In this document: positions 28,135-37,363 of the stretch, piece by piece
Layout of the letters: each line of letters begins with the position of its first letter
How positions within the stretch are numbered: the stretch's first letter is position 1
NCBI RefSeq assembly: GCF_963675585.1
Contig: NZ_OY776414.1
Coordinates: 1,777,001 to 1,841,000 of the forward strand
Reading direction: 5' to 3'
DNA length: 64,000 nt
Source of the DNA: an uncultured Draconibacterium sp.
GTDB lineage: Bacteria > Bacteroidota > Bacteroidia > Bacteroidales > Prolixibacteraceae
Program-made: the position numbers and the translations under genes
Notes under the pieces: model-generated
What the model was told of the DNA's origin: nothing
What the model saw: the letters and a program-made list of their open reading frames with translations, nothing else
The model's database searches: none

Positions 28135-30123
28135 ATGTTCAGTATTCGAAACATTTTAATGAGTACCCCAATCTTTGCAGCAAAAATCTCATTTAAGAGT
28201 AAAACATATAAGAATTTTCGCTCTCGTTTGGGCAAACTTTTGACCGATAAATGCAGTTGCTTACAACTTATTACAACAAGCCTGATAATAGGAAATTTAA
28301 TTTTAACAAGCTGTTCTATCTCGAACCAAAAAAATACAATTCAGCCAACCAAACAATTTGAAGTGTCAAAAGAAGGAGCCTGGTGCTGGTTTGCAGATCC
28401 CCGGGCAATTCACTATGAAAATTTGGATGGAACAATTAATAAAACATACCTTGGATATATCGATATTCATGGAAACATTAAAGCCAGTCAACATGATTTT
28501 AATACCGGAGAGACACAAGAAGTTATGATTCGCTCGTGGTTTCAGCCGGATGATCACAACAATCCCACCTTTTTGATATTGCCAGACGAGCGGGTGATGA
28601 TTTTTTACTCGCGACATACCGATGAGCCATGTTTTTATTACCGTATCTCTAAAAAACCAGGTGACATTACCGATTTAAGCCCCGAGTTAAAAATTAATAC
28701 AGAACAGAATACAACCTATCCATCACCCTTCATTTTGTCAGACGACCCGAAACACTTCTATATTTGCTGGCGAGGTATCAGCTGGCACCCAACCATTGCA
28801 CAATTAACACTGCCTGATGCAAACGATAAAGTTGAAATTACCTGGGGACCGGAACAGATCGTTCAATCAACAGCAGCAAGACCTTATGCCAAATACGCGA
28901 GTAATGGAAAAGACCAAATTTACCTTGCATACACAACTGGTCATCCTGATCCAACCATGCCCAACTATTTATATTTTAATTCTATCGATATAAACTCAAT
29001 GGAATTAAAAGATGTGGCTGGCAAATCAATATCAAAAATAGGTGAACAACTGCACCATGTGGCTGCAACAGAAGAATATAAAGGCAAATATACGAATGCT
29101 GTTGTTGACAACACACACCTGCGTAATTGGTTATGGCAGACAACATTTGATAAAAAGGGTAATCCGGCCATTGCCATGGTTACCATTAATGAAGATAAAA
29201 GTTCACACGACTATTACTATGTCAGGTGGACTGGTTCTGAATGGCAAAAAACTTATATATCTAATGCCGGTGGTCATTTCCACCAATCACCCGACATTGA
29301 AAAATGTTATAGTGCAGGAATGACAATAGACGACCAAAATCCCAACGAAGTTTATTGTTCTGTGCCAGTTCCCGGAAAATATGGAGAGGTGTTCGAACTG
29401 ATGAAATATACAATTAGCGACATGGGAGAAATCAGTGAAACAGATACCCTAACCCGCGATTCAGAAAAGAACAATGTTCGTCCGTTCATTATTCCTAAGC
29501 GAAAAAATTCTCCTTTGAAACTCACCTGGATGTATGGTGATTATTTCGATTGGATTGTAAGTAAAGAACGTCCGTTAGGATTTTGTACTTCTATTTATGC
29601 TGACTATAACCTAAAATGTGAAACAGTTGATTTAAACTCCGGGTTAACACTCAACGAGATGAACACAGCAAAAAGAACATTTGAAACTCCACATTCTGAA
29701 GAATTCTCAATTTTTTTGGATGTGAATCTTGACACTGCAAACTATGAAGGTGCGGTTATTAAGTCTGATGTTCTTGAATATGGACTGAATCAGGAAAGTA
29801 TGAAGCCATATATTTCAATAGCAGGGAATACCTACTCAAGCTCTAATATTTTGGGTAATTCGGATGGTTGGAAACAAGCGGTTCGATCCACAGGAGGAAG
29901 GTGGTACAAACCCGTAAAATATAACAGTGTAAGCTTTACCCTGGTATACAGCCAAAGCAGGCTAACAATTTACATCAATGGACTTATTGATCAGGTTGTG
30001 CCAGCTGCAAACCTAAGCTTGAAACAGTTTGAACCTGAGGATTTGGCAACAGAAATTAATCTGTGTAAAATTTACAATCGTAAACTGAATTATACTGAAA
30101 TTAGTCTATTGTCAAAAAAATAG
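28135..30123 (+). CDS. BNR_4 seven-bladed propeller protein with C-terminal LamG-like domain (candidate Rha-GlcA lyase or rhamnosidase)
   Basis: The frame is open from a TTG at 28057, but that codon lies within the terminator stem region, so I start at ATG 28135 (662 residues; ATG 28159 is also possible). A long basic leader ends in a lipobox LILTSC. Residues of about 75-470 match the BNR_4 propeller (WCWFADPRAI, LGYIDIHGNI, WFQPDDHNNPTF with His141, VMIFYSRH, FHQSP). That fold includes ulvan-lyase-type PL24/PL25 enzymes, GH145 and L-rhamnose-alpha-1,4-glucuronate lyases. Residues of about 510-655 form a concanavalin-like (laminin G-type) domain. The next gene, 35 bases away, is a GH88 unsaturated glucuronyl hydrolase, which favours lyase activity here. 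Fold confident; activity inferred. Confidence 0.75.
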   Translation: MFSIRNILMSTPIFAAKISFKSKTYKNFRSRLGKLLTDKCSCLQLITTSLIIGNLILTSCSISNQKNTIQPTKQFEVSKEGAWCWFADPRAIHYENLDGTINKTYLGYIDIHGNIKASQHDFNTGETQEVMIRSWFQPDDHNNPTFLILPDERVMIFYSRHTDEPCFYYRISKKPGDITDLSPELKINTEQNTTYPSPFILSDDPKHFYICWRGISWHPTIAQLTLPDANDKVEITWGPEQIVQSTAARPYAKYASNGKDQIYLAYTTGHPDPTMPNYLYFNSIDINSMELKDVAGKSISKIGEQLHHVAATEEYKGKYTNAVVDNTHLRNWLWQTTFDKKGNPAIAMVTINEDKSSHDYYYVRWTGSEWQKTYISNAGGHFHQSPDIEKCYSAGMTIDDQNPNEVYCSVPVPGKYGEVFELMKYTISDMGEISETDTLTRDSEKNNVRPFIIPKRKNSPLKLTWMYGDYFDWIVSKERPLGFCTSIYADYNLKCETVDLNSGLTLNEMNTAKRTFETPHSEEFSIFLDVNLDTANYEGAVIKSDVLEYGLNQESMKPYISIAGNTYSSSNILGNSDGWKQAVRSTGGRWYKPVKYNSVSFTLVYSQSRLTIYINGLIDQVVPAANLSLKQFEPEDLATEINLCKIYNRKLNYTEISLLSKK

Positions 30124-30158
30124 AGTCAACTTATAAAAATTAGATATTGAATTAAATT

Positions 30159-31379
30159 ATGAATAAACAGATTCTTTCATTACTAATACTGGCCGCTGTT
30201 TTTTTCAGCTGCTCGGCTCCAACACCAAAACAAAAGCCAATGGCGAAGGTTATTGAAGAGTCACTTGATTTTGCAACAAAACAAAGTTTATTGATGGCAG
30301 AATCATTAAAAGACCAGCCAGACAGACTTCCGCAAACAATTGACGAAGAGGGAAACTTGGTTACCTGCAATTCGGCATGGTGGGTAAGTGGTTTTTTCCC
30401 GGGAGTACTTTGGTACCTTTGTGAAAATAATCCAACAGACAGTCTGAAATACTGGGCCACAAACTACACAAAGCGTGTTGAAGATCAACAATTTACTACT
30501 GACAACCACGATGTTGGTTTCATGATCTTTTGCAGCTTCGGAAATGCCTATCGTTTAACAGGTAATCAGAAATACAAAGAAGTAATCCACAATGCAGCAA
30601 AATCGCTGATCACACGTTTTAACCCAACTATTGGCTGCATTCGCTCGTGGGATTACGCCAGCTGGAGCGCACAATGGCAATATCCGGTTATTATCGATAA
30701 TATGATGAATTTGGAACTGCTGGAATGGAGTGCTAAAGCTTTCAACGACACTACATTCAGCCATGTTGCACGCACCCACGCCAATACCACTATGAAAAAC
30801 CACTTTCGTAATGATTTCAGCAGCTTTCATGTGGTTTCATACGATACCATTACCGGCACTGTGGAAAAGAAAAATACTGCACAGGGTTATTCCGACGACT
30901 CGGCATGGGCACGCGGCCAAGGCTGGGGTCTTTACGGTTACACCATGATGTTCCGCGAAACAGGAAATAAAACCTATTTAGAACGGGCAAAACATATTGC
31001 CGATTTTATCATCAATCACCCCAATCTGCCGGAAGACAAAATTCCGTATTGGGACTTTAATGCTCCCGACATTCCCGATGCCTTACGCGATGCGTCGGCA
31101 GGTGCAATTATGTGTTCGGCATTAATAGAATTGAGTGCTTATGTTCCGGAGTTAAAATCAAAAGAATATTTAGTGGTTGCCGAAACACAATTGCGCAGTT
31201 TAAGCGCAGCTCCTTATATTACCGACTCAGGCAATAACGTGAACTTTATTTTGAAGCACAGTGTAGGTCACATGCCAAATGGGAGTGAAATTGATGTTCC
31301 TTTAAGCTATGCCGATTACTATTACGTTGAAGCCTTAATCCGTATGAAAAATTTGCTGGAGACAAATGAACAGAAATAG
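30159..31379 (+). CDS. GH88 unsaturated glucuronyl hydrolase
   Basis: This 406-residue protein starts at ATG 30159 with a short lipoprotein signal ending FFSC. The alpha/alpha barrel shows WWVSGFFPGVLWYL, TTDNHDVGFMIF with Asp118, and WQYPVIIDNMMNLELL with Asp180. The 62-residue gap between the two Asp matches the pair in characterised unsaturated glucuronyl hydrolases. Further markers are YSDDSAWARGQGWGLYG and YWDFNAPDIPDALRDASA. The family hydrates the 4,5-double bond left by lyases on terminal glucuronate, releasing a keto-sugar. It therefore needs an upstream lyase, and the adjacent BNR_4 protein is the obvious candidate. Family is very secure. Confidence 0.94.
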   Translation: MNKQILSLLILAAVFFSCSAPTPKQKPMAKVIEESLDFATKQSLLMAESLKDQPDRLPQTIDEEGNLVTCNSAWWVSGFFPGVLWYLCENNPTDSLKYWATNYTKRVEDQQFTTDNHDVGFMIFCSFGNAYRLTGNQKYKEVIHNAAKSLITRFNPTIGCIRSWDYASWSAQWQYPVIIDNMMNLELLEWSAKAFNDTTFSHVARTHANTTMKNHFRNDFSSFHVVSYDTITGTVEKKNTAQGYSDDSAWARGQGWGLYGYTMMFRETGNKTYLERAKHIADFIINHPNLPEDKIPYWDFNAPDIPDALRDASAGAIMCSALIELSAYVPELKSKEYLVVAETQLRSLSAAPYITDSGNNVNFILKHSVGHMPNGSEIDVPLSYADYYYVEALIRMKNLLETNEQK

Positions 31380-31465
31380 AGATAGAATTATTCGATTTTG
31401 AAAAGTTTGAATCCCGGCAGAAAAAATAGTAACGACAGTAATAAGAAAACATAAAACTAAACTTT

Positions 31466-33502
31466 ATGAAAAACCTACTCGTGTTGGGAATATTTACATA
31501 TCGAAGCATTTTAATAGTTTTCCTGCTATTAACAGGAGTATTATGTGAGGCTCAACCAGGTTCCCATGATCCATCAAGTATTGCAAAGGATGGTGATACT
31601 TACTGGATTTTTAATACAAACAGAGGCATAGGAACTGTAAAAGCGAGTGATCCTGAATTCTCTGATTGGCAAATTGGGGCAACGGTATTTGGAGACACCT
31701 GGCCATCGTGGATTAATAACTATGTGCCTGATTTTGCCGGACACTTTTGGGCTCCCTCAATTAAATATTTCAACGGGAAATTCCATTTGTACTATTCATG
31801 TTCTACAATGGGTGCTTACACTTCGGCAATTGGACTGGCCACAACCACCTCATTAAATAATCCAAACTGGGAAGACCAGGGAATGGTAGTATATTCAAAT
31901 AGTCCAGGAAATTATAATGCAATTGATCCGGCAATTTTTATTGATGATGACGGCAGCATATGGATGACATATGGTTCGTGGCATGCAGGAATTGCTATCA
32001 CTCAAATTGATCCATCTACAGGAAAACCAACCGGTAATATAACTCATGTTACAGGAGGAAATGCAGCAAGCTATGAAGGGCCGTATCTTATAAAACACGA
32101 AGGTTATTACTATATGTTTGTTAACCGGGCACTTTGTTGTCAAGGAGTGAATAGTACTTATTACATTATTGTGGGCAGGGCAACCAGTGCAACCGGGCCA
32201 TATGAAAATTGGCGAACTTTTAAAAGCACCCAGGGCAGATATATTGGCCCAGGGCATATTGGTTATGGACAAAACCGGCTGACTTACCATTATTACGACG
32301 GCAATGAGGGAGGAATAGCAAAACTTGCAAATACAACACTTGAGTGGAATGATGGCTGGCCTGTTGCCGCCCCTCCTTCTAATGGAGAGATTGTTCAGTT
32401 AAGAAACCGCGCAACAGGGATGTACCTCGATGGCACGGGACGAACCTCAGAAGGTGAATTGCTTCTGCAAAACGCCAATACAACAGATGATAATGCAAGC
32501 TGGGAGATTTCTTTTATTGAAGAGAACTATCAATTCGCAAATGTTGCAACAGGCATGATCATTAGTGGAAATGGAGATGAAACCAATGGAGCAGCTTGTA
32601 TACAATCTTCCAACACATCGGATATTAATGCGCAATGGGAAGTTGAATACTATAGTGGTCACTTTTATCGAATAAAGAATGCAGGTACCGGAATGTTCCT
32701 TGATGGTTATGGGCGCACTGAAGATGGCTCGGAATGTGCGCAATATGCTAATACCACACATGTAAATGCGCAGTGGGAAATTATTTCAGTTGGGAGTGGT
32801 ATAGTATCTGATAACCGGTATAGGATAAATCCACGAAGTGGTAACTCACTCGAAACAAGTGTTTCCGGAGTTAATATGCAAATTGGGAGTTACCGGGGTG
32901 ATGAAAATCAACAATTTATTATAACAAGAGTAGATAACGGTTTTTACCGTATATCACCAGTTAGTGCTCCTTCCATGGCGATGGAAGTTTCCAACCGATC
33001 TGTGGATAACGGTGCCAATATCGGTCTTTCCTCCTATTCGGATAGCAATAATCAGAAATGGGAAATCAGGGAAAATGGAGATGGTTATTACAGTGTTATT
33101 AATGTGAACAGCAGCAAGTCATTGGATGTATACTTAGCTGTTGGTAATGTAATCCAATACTCCTATTGGAAAGGAACTAATCAGCAGTTTGAATTTGTTG
33201 ATTTAGGTACAACCACGACCGGATTAAGTAACTTTGTTAGCGATCCTGAAGAATTAGTAGTTTATCCAAATCCAACTCGGAATGATATTACAGTTCGAAC
33301 CAAACTTAAGAATGATTCCCAGGTTAATATTACCATTTGTAACATGCATGGACAAAAGGTTTTAGACATAACTATGGGAATGATAAAAGCGGGTCAGTTT
33401 GAGAAAAATATTAAACTTGATAATTTTTTACAAGGAGAATATATCATTCAGGTAAGAACTGATAATGGGTGTCAGAATACATTGTTGATTAAAAATAAGT
33501 AA
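31466..33502 (+). CDS. Secreted GH43 arabinanase-like enzyme with two ricin-type lectin domains and T9SS tail
   Basis: This 678-residue protein starts at ATG 31466; the signal peptide ends near LCEAQ. Residues of about 31-305 form a GH43 propeller with all three acids: Asp35 (GSHDPS, base), Asp154 (YNAIDPAIF) and Glu204 (AASYEGPYL, acid). The blade sequences (HFWAPSIKYFNGKFHLYYS, GHIGYGQNRLTYHYYDGNEGG) resemble endo-alpha-1,5-arabinanases. Next come two ricin-B-like beta-trefoils (about 310-450 and 455-590; repeats such as TGMYLDGTGRTSEGE and TGMFLDGYGRTEDGS, each with a QW-type motif). A linker leads to a T9SS type A sorting domain (VVYPNPTRNDITV). It is the only visibly T9SS-exported enzyme of this operon, so it probably starts attack at the cell surface. 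Domains are secure; exact linkage is inferred. Confidence 0.88.
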   Translation: MKNLLVLGIFTYRSILIVFLLLTGVLCEAQPGSHDPSSIAKDGDTYWIFNTNRGIGTVKASDPEFSDWQIGATVFGDTWPSWINNYVPDFAGHFWAPSIKYFNGKFHLYYSCSTMGAYTSAIGLATTTSLNNPNWEDQGMVVYSNSPGNYNAIDPAIFIDDDGSIWMTYGSWHAGIAITQIDPSTGKPTGNITHVTGGNAASYEGPYLIKHEGYYYMFVNRALCCQGVNSTYYIIVGRATSATGPYENWRTFKSTQGRYIGPGHIGYGQNRLTYHYYDGNEGGIAKLANTTLEWNDGWPVAAPPSNGEIVQLRNRATGMYLDGTGRTSEGELLLQNANTTDDNASWEISFIEENYQFANVATGMIISGNGDETNGAACIQSSNTSDINAQWEVEYYSGHFYRIKNAGTGMFLDGYGRTEDGSECAQYANTTHVNAQWEIISVGSGIVSDNRYRINPRSGNSLETSVSGVNMQIGSYRGDENQQFIITRVDNGFYRISPVSAPSMAMEVSNRSVDNGANIGLSSYSDSNNQKWEIRENGDGYYSVINVNSSKSLDVYLAVGNVIQYSYWKGTNQQFEFVDLGTTTTGLSNFVSDPEELVVYPNPTRNDITVRTKLKNDSQVNITICNMHGQKVLDITMGMIKAGQFEKNIKLDNFLQGEYIIQVRTDNGCQNTLLIKNK

Positions 33503-33524
33503 AACTGTAAATTACAAGTATATT

Positions 33525-35522
33525 ATGAAGAGAAATATGTTAAAAATAAAAGGTTGCATTGTAATCGTATTTCTGATACTATTTACATCTTGTCAGGTAA
33601 AAGAACAAAATAAAGATAAGGAAGCTTATCTGCTTGTTTACTTTAAAGATCCAACACACAGTATCCATCTGGCCATAAGCGATGATGGGTACACATTCAC
33701 AGATGTTAACGACGGAAATCCGGTAATTGCCGGCGACACCTTGGCTTCACAGAATGGTATTCGGGACCCTCACATTACCCGGGGACCGCATGGAGCGTTT
33801 TATATGGCAATGACCGACCTCCATGTGTTCGGGAAACAATGGGGCATACGTGATACTTATTGGGAAAGAAATGGTGATGTATATGGTTGGGGCAATAACA
33901 AGGGTTTTGTATTAATGAAATCAAACGACCTGATAAACTGGACTTATAAAAATGTACACCTAAACCATCTGTTCCCTGAATATGAGGAAATAGGCTGTGC
34001 GTGGGCACCACAAACAATTTACGATCCGCATGTAAATAAAATGATGATATATTTTACGATGCGCATGAAAAAAGAACGCACCCAAATGTATTATGCATAT
34101 ACCGACGATGATTTCACCACATTGACGACAAAACCTGAGTTGCTGTTCGAATATCCGGATACTACAGTTCAGGTTTTGGACGCTGATATTACACCGCTTT
34201 CAGACGGGCGTTACTGCATGATGTATGTTGCCCAGGAGAAAGAGCATAATGGAGTTAAAATGGCTTTTTCGGATAAGATAAACGAAGGCTATGAATATCT
34301 TCCTGAGTGGATTGACAAGGAGCCTGGTGCTTGCGAAGCCCCAAACGTTTGGAAACGTATCGGTGAAGATAAATGGGTTTTGATGTACGATATTTTTAGT
34401 ATTCAGCCACACAACTTTGGCTTTTGCGAAACCAGCGATTTCAAAACATTTAAAAATCTCGGACATTTCAATGAAGGGGTAATGAAAACAACAAACTTTA
34501 CCTCACCAAAGCATGGAGCCGTTATACAGATAACAAAACAGGAAGCCCAGCACTTAAAGGATTATTGGTATGATAAAGGTCAAACCCGGGTTAAAAAAGA
34601 TATTCCTTTGGATTCAGTTCAATTGAGCGATCCTTGTATTTTAGCCGATAAAGCTACGGAAACCTATTATTTGACCGGAACCGGTGGCCTTTTATGGAAA
34701 AGCAAAGACTTAAAAAAGTGGTCAGGTCCGTATAATGTCGCAAAAACCAACGACCAATCGTGGATGGGAAAAGCCCCCATGATATGGGCTGCTGAAATAC
34801 ATCAGTACAAAGGCAAATACTATTATTTTGCCACTTTCACCAATAAAGCAACTAAAATAGATACGGTTAAGGGCAATGTAATACCTCGCAGAGCAAGTCA
34901 TGTATTGGTAAGCGATAAAGCAGAAGGCCCGTATGTTCCGATGCAAGATCCAACATATTTGCCTGCAAACAAACCAACACTCGATGGCACTTTTTGGGTA
35001 GACCAAGATGGCAAACCTTATATGGTTTATTGCTACGAGTGGCTGCAATCGATGGACAGTGAAGGAAATCTGGACGGGACTATGGATAAGATTGAGCTTA
35101 AATCCGATTTAAGTGGTTCTGTTGGCGAAGGGGAATTAATGTTTAGGGCCAGTGCATCACCATGGAGTAAAGAATATGACGAAGAAGGAAAACTAAGAAC
35201 GAGTAAAGTTACGGATGGTCCCTGGTTATTCGAAACACAAACCGGTAAATTGGGGATGATTTGGACCAGTTGGGTACACGATAAATATACCCAGGGAGTA
35301 GCATATTCCAATACTGGTACTTTGGATGGTCCATGGATACAGGAAAAAGAACCAATAACACCTCCCAACTTCGGTCATGGTATGTTATTCAGAACATTCG
35401 ATGGCCAATTACTGATGAGTGTACACAGTCATAGAAATGAAAACGGACGTTTCATCCGTTATCCAAAACTTTTTAAAGTTGATGATTCGGGTGATAAGAT
35501 TGTTGTTGGAGAGAAATATTAA
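33525..35522 (+). CDS. Lipoprotein with two tandem GH43-like propellers
   Basis: This 665-residue protein starts at ATG 33525, 22 bases after the preceding stop; the lipoprotein signal ends FTSC. Propeller 1 (about 33-345) has Asp81 (RDPHIT), Asp219 (QVLDADI) and Glu271 (ACEAPNVW), a complete GH43 set. Propeller 2 (about 360-655) has Asp369 (SDPCIL) and Asp487 (LDGTFWVDQDG), but where the acid Glu is expected it reads VTDGPWLF, with Asp564. So the second unit is either a variant with Asp as acid or a binding or impaired domain. The protein is roughly twice the length of a single GH43. It is the last gene of the plus-strand operon and is followed by a bidirectional terminator. Substrate is unknown; arabinose or galactose linkages are likely by context. 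Confidence 0.85.
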   Translation: MKRNMLKIKGCIVIVFLILFTSCQVKEQNKDKEAYLLVYFKDPTHSIHLAISDDGYTFTDVNDGNPVIAGDTLASQNGIRDPHITRGPHGAFYMAMTDLHVFGKQWGIRDTYWERNGDVYGWGNNKGFVLMKSNDLINWTYKNVHLNHLFPEYEEIGCAWAPQTIYDPHVNKMMIYFTMRMKKERTQMYYAYTDDDFTTLTTKPELLFEYPDTTVQVLDADITPLSDGRYCMMYVAQEKEHNGVKMAFSDKINEGYEYLPEWIDKEPGACEAPNVWKRIGEDKWVLMYDIFSIQPHNFGFCETSDFKTFKNLGHFNEGVMKTTNFTSPKHGAVIQITKQEAQHLKDYWYDKGQTRVKKDIPLDSVQLSDPCILADKATETYYLTGTGGLLWKSKDLKKWSGPYNVAKTNDQSWMGKAPMIWAAEIHQYKGKYYYFATFTNKATKIDTVKGNVIPRRASHVLVSDKAEGPYVPMQDPTYLPANKPTLDGTFWVDQDGKPYMVYCYEWLQSMDSEGNLDGTMDKIELKSDLSGSVGEGELMFRASASPWSKEYDEEGKLRTSKVTDGPWLFETQTGKLGMIWTSWVHDKYTQGVAYSNTGTLDGPWIQEKEPITPPNFGHGMLFRTFDGQLLMSVHSHRNENGRFIRYPKLFKVDDSGDKIVVGEKY

Positions 35523-35975
35523 TTAAATGAATCAGAAGCCTAATGATGAAAATTAGGTTAACATCTCAATAAGTATTCTTTTTTTGAATATTGCGATGGA
35601 GTAACATTGAATACTGAGCCGCCAATTCTGTTTAATCCATTCTTGGTAATATCAATTTAGACACCAAAACATAAAGACCTTATTGGCAGCGAATAATTAG
35701 AATTTGCATGATGCTTTTGTTCTATATTTTTACACTGATTTAAAAACATTTTTATTGTACTACTCAAAATTAAATCCACATATTCTAACACACAAATAAT
35801 TAACAGGTTGAACAAATTGAATCTTTTTATTTTTGGGCAGTCGATATACAAAAAAAAGAAGGAGCTAAAAGTCAACTCCTTCTTTTTTAAAACTATAGGG
35901 CAATTGATTACTTACAAATTTTTCTAATCTAATTCAATAAAGAAATAAATCTATTCTTCAAACAATATACATGGG
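35523..35975. other. Intergenic region between convergent genes
   Basis: AT-rich with no protein-coding frame I would support. It holds a weak 8-bp hairpin (AGCCTAAT/ATTAGGTT near 35538-35560) just after the tandem GH43 stop and the strong inverted repeat at 35852-35888. Nothing else was recognised. Confidence 0.5.
35852..35888. terminator. Bidirectional terminator between convergent operons
   Basis: A 13-bp perfect stem AAAAAAGAAGGAG / CTCCTTCTTTTTT (35852-35864 with 35876-35888) encloses an 11-base loop. The A-run on one side and T-run on the other let it act on both strands: for the plus operon ending at 35522 and the minus operon ending at 35976. Confidence 0.85.
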
Positions 35976-37343
35976 TTAATCCTCTCGTCTAAAATTGATT
36001 ACATTTTCATGAATATAGTCTTCAGCTTCTACATTCTTAACTGAAATATTTTTAAGAAATACATTTTTAACGGGAAGTTCCTCATCCCCTAAGATGCGAG
36101 ACACAAACTGAACCTTGTTTACCTCAAAATTCTCAAGATGAATATCCGAGATAGAAGTTAATCTTCTTTCGTAAGTAGGCACCAAATCACGCCACTGATA
36201 CAATACATCCGTTTCTATTCCCAGTACTCCTTTACTCACACTGTCGGCCTTTATATTCTTCACGAAAATATTTTTTATGAAACCTCCTCGTCGTTCATTG
36301 GTTTTCAGATAAAACAGGTGAAACATGCTTGCTCCGTCGGCAACGGTGCAGCTATCCATGTAAACATTTTCAACTCCGCCTGACATTTCACTGCCAATTG
36401 CCAGCAACTGGTGACCATTTTTTACCATACAATTTCGGATCACCAAATTTTTTGTCGGTGTATTTAGTCGCCATGCATCCTGGTTTCGACCTGATTTAAC
36501 AGCAATGGCATCATCACCCTGATCGAACACACAGTTTTCAATTAACATATTCTGACTCATTTCCGGATCAACGCCGTCGTTATTATGACCGTGTGCAAAC
36601 ACATTCAAGTTGCGAACGACTACATTTTTACACAAGTAAGGATGAATTGTCCAAAACGGACTATTTGTAATAGTAAAACCATCGAGTAAAACATTCTCAC
36701 AACGATTAAACTGAATGAAGTGCGGACGCAAATTAGCAGTGTCGTTTACCATCTGTCGTTCTTCCACAGGAACATCTGTCGATGCCATTTCATAGAGTCG
36801 TTTAAGGCTGTTCATATGCGCCGGAGGACGCGCGAACCATACTTTCCACAAATCCATTTTAGCCTTTAATTCGCCTTCCCCCGAAATGCCTACGTTTTTG
36901 CATTCGTACGCGTATATCAGCGGCGAATAGTTATAACATTCCATACCTTCCCAAGTGGTATAAACAGCAGGCAAATAATCTTCCGGATTATCGGAAAACA
37001 GCAAAACCGCTCCCTTTTTGAGGTGAAGATTTACGTTACTTTTTAAATGAATTTTGCCACACAGCCACTCTCCTTCAGGAACAATAACCCTACCTCCTGA
37101 AATACTGGCTGCATCAATTGCTTTTGCAATGGCTGCAGACGTATTTTGCCGATTATCCTGAACGGCACCAAAATCTGTAATCACAAATTCTTCACATGCA
37201 CTAAAATCCGGATAAATAATTTCAGGCATTTCGAATGGAGCATCCACTTTAAGAGTTTGATGTCCGACAGGAACAGGTTTTTGTTTACATGCGAACAATG
37301 ACAGGAATAAAATAACAAACATATAAACGGATCTCCTTTTCAT
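35976..37343 (-). CDS. GH28 polygalacturonase-family lipoprotein
   Basis: This 455-residue protein starts at ATG 37343; the lipoprotein signal ends LFAC. A right-handed beta-helix follows an N-terminal ITDFGAVQDN (the usual start of GH28). Catalytic positions are HNNDGVDPE with Asp256 (family NTDG), QGDDAIAVKSG with Asp277-Asp278, and NGHQLLAIGSE with His311, where most members read GHG(L/I)SIGS. The family hydrolyses alpha-galacturonic linkages in pectin; exo-acting members or those acting on decorated galacturonans (rhamnogalacturonan, xylogalacturonan) are common among Bacteroidota. It lies 20 bases after the GH105-CE12 gene in one operon, which fits rhamnogalacturonan breakdown. Family secure; exo/endo and chain preference unknown. 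Confidence 0.9.
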   Translation of the reverse strand: MKRRSVYMFVILFLSLFACKQKPVPVGHQTLKVDAPFEMPEIIYPDFSACEEFVITDFGAVQDNRQNTSAAIAKAIDAASISGGRVIVPEGEWLCGKIHLKSNVNLHLKKGAVLLFSDNPEDYLPAVYTTWEGMECYNYSPLIYAYECKNVGISGEGELKAKMDLWKVWFARPPAHMNSLKRLYEMASTDVPVEERQMVNDTANLRPHFIQFNRCENVLLDGFTITNSPFWTIHPYLCKNVVVRNLNVFAHGHNNDGVDPEMSQNMLIENCVFDQGDDAIAVKSGRNQDAWRLNTPTKNLVIRNCMVKNGHQLLAIGSEMSGGVENVYMDSCTVADGASMFHLFYLKTNERRGGFIKNIFVKNIKADSVSKGVLGIETDVLYQWRDLVPTYERRLTSISDIHLENFEVNKVQFVSRILGDEELPVKNVFLKNISVKNVEAEDYIHENVINFRRED

Positions 37344-37363
37344 ATTAAACTGTGTTTTCTTGA

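Noticed and set aside
28135-31379. Ulvan utilisation as the explanation for BNR_4, GH88 and rhamnosidase.
   Set aside because: No sulfatase and no ulvan-typical partner enzymes are present, while galactanase- and arabinanase-like enzymes are.
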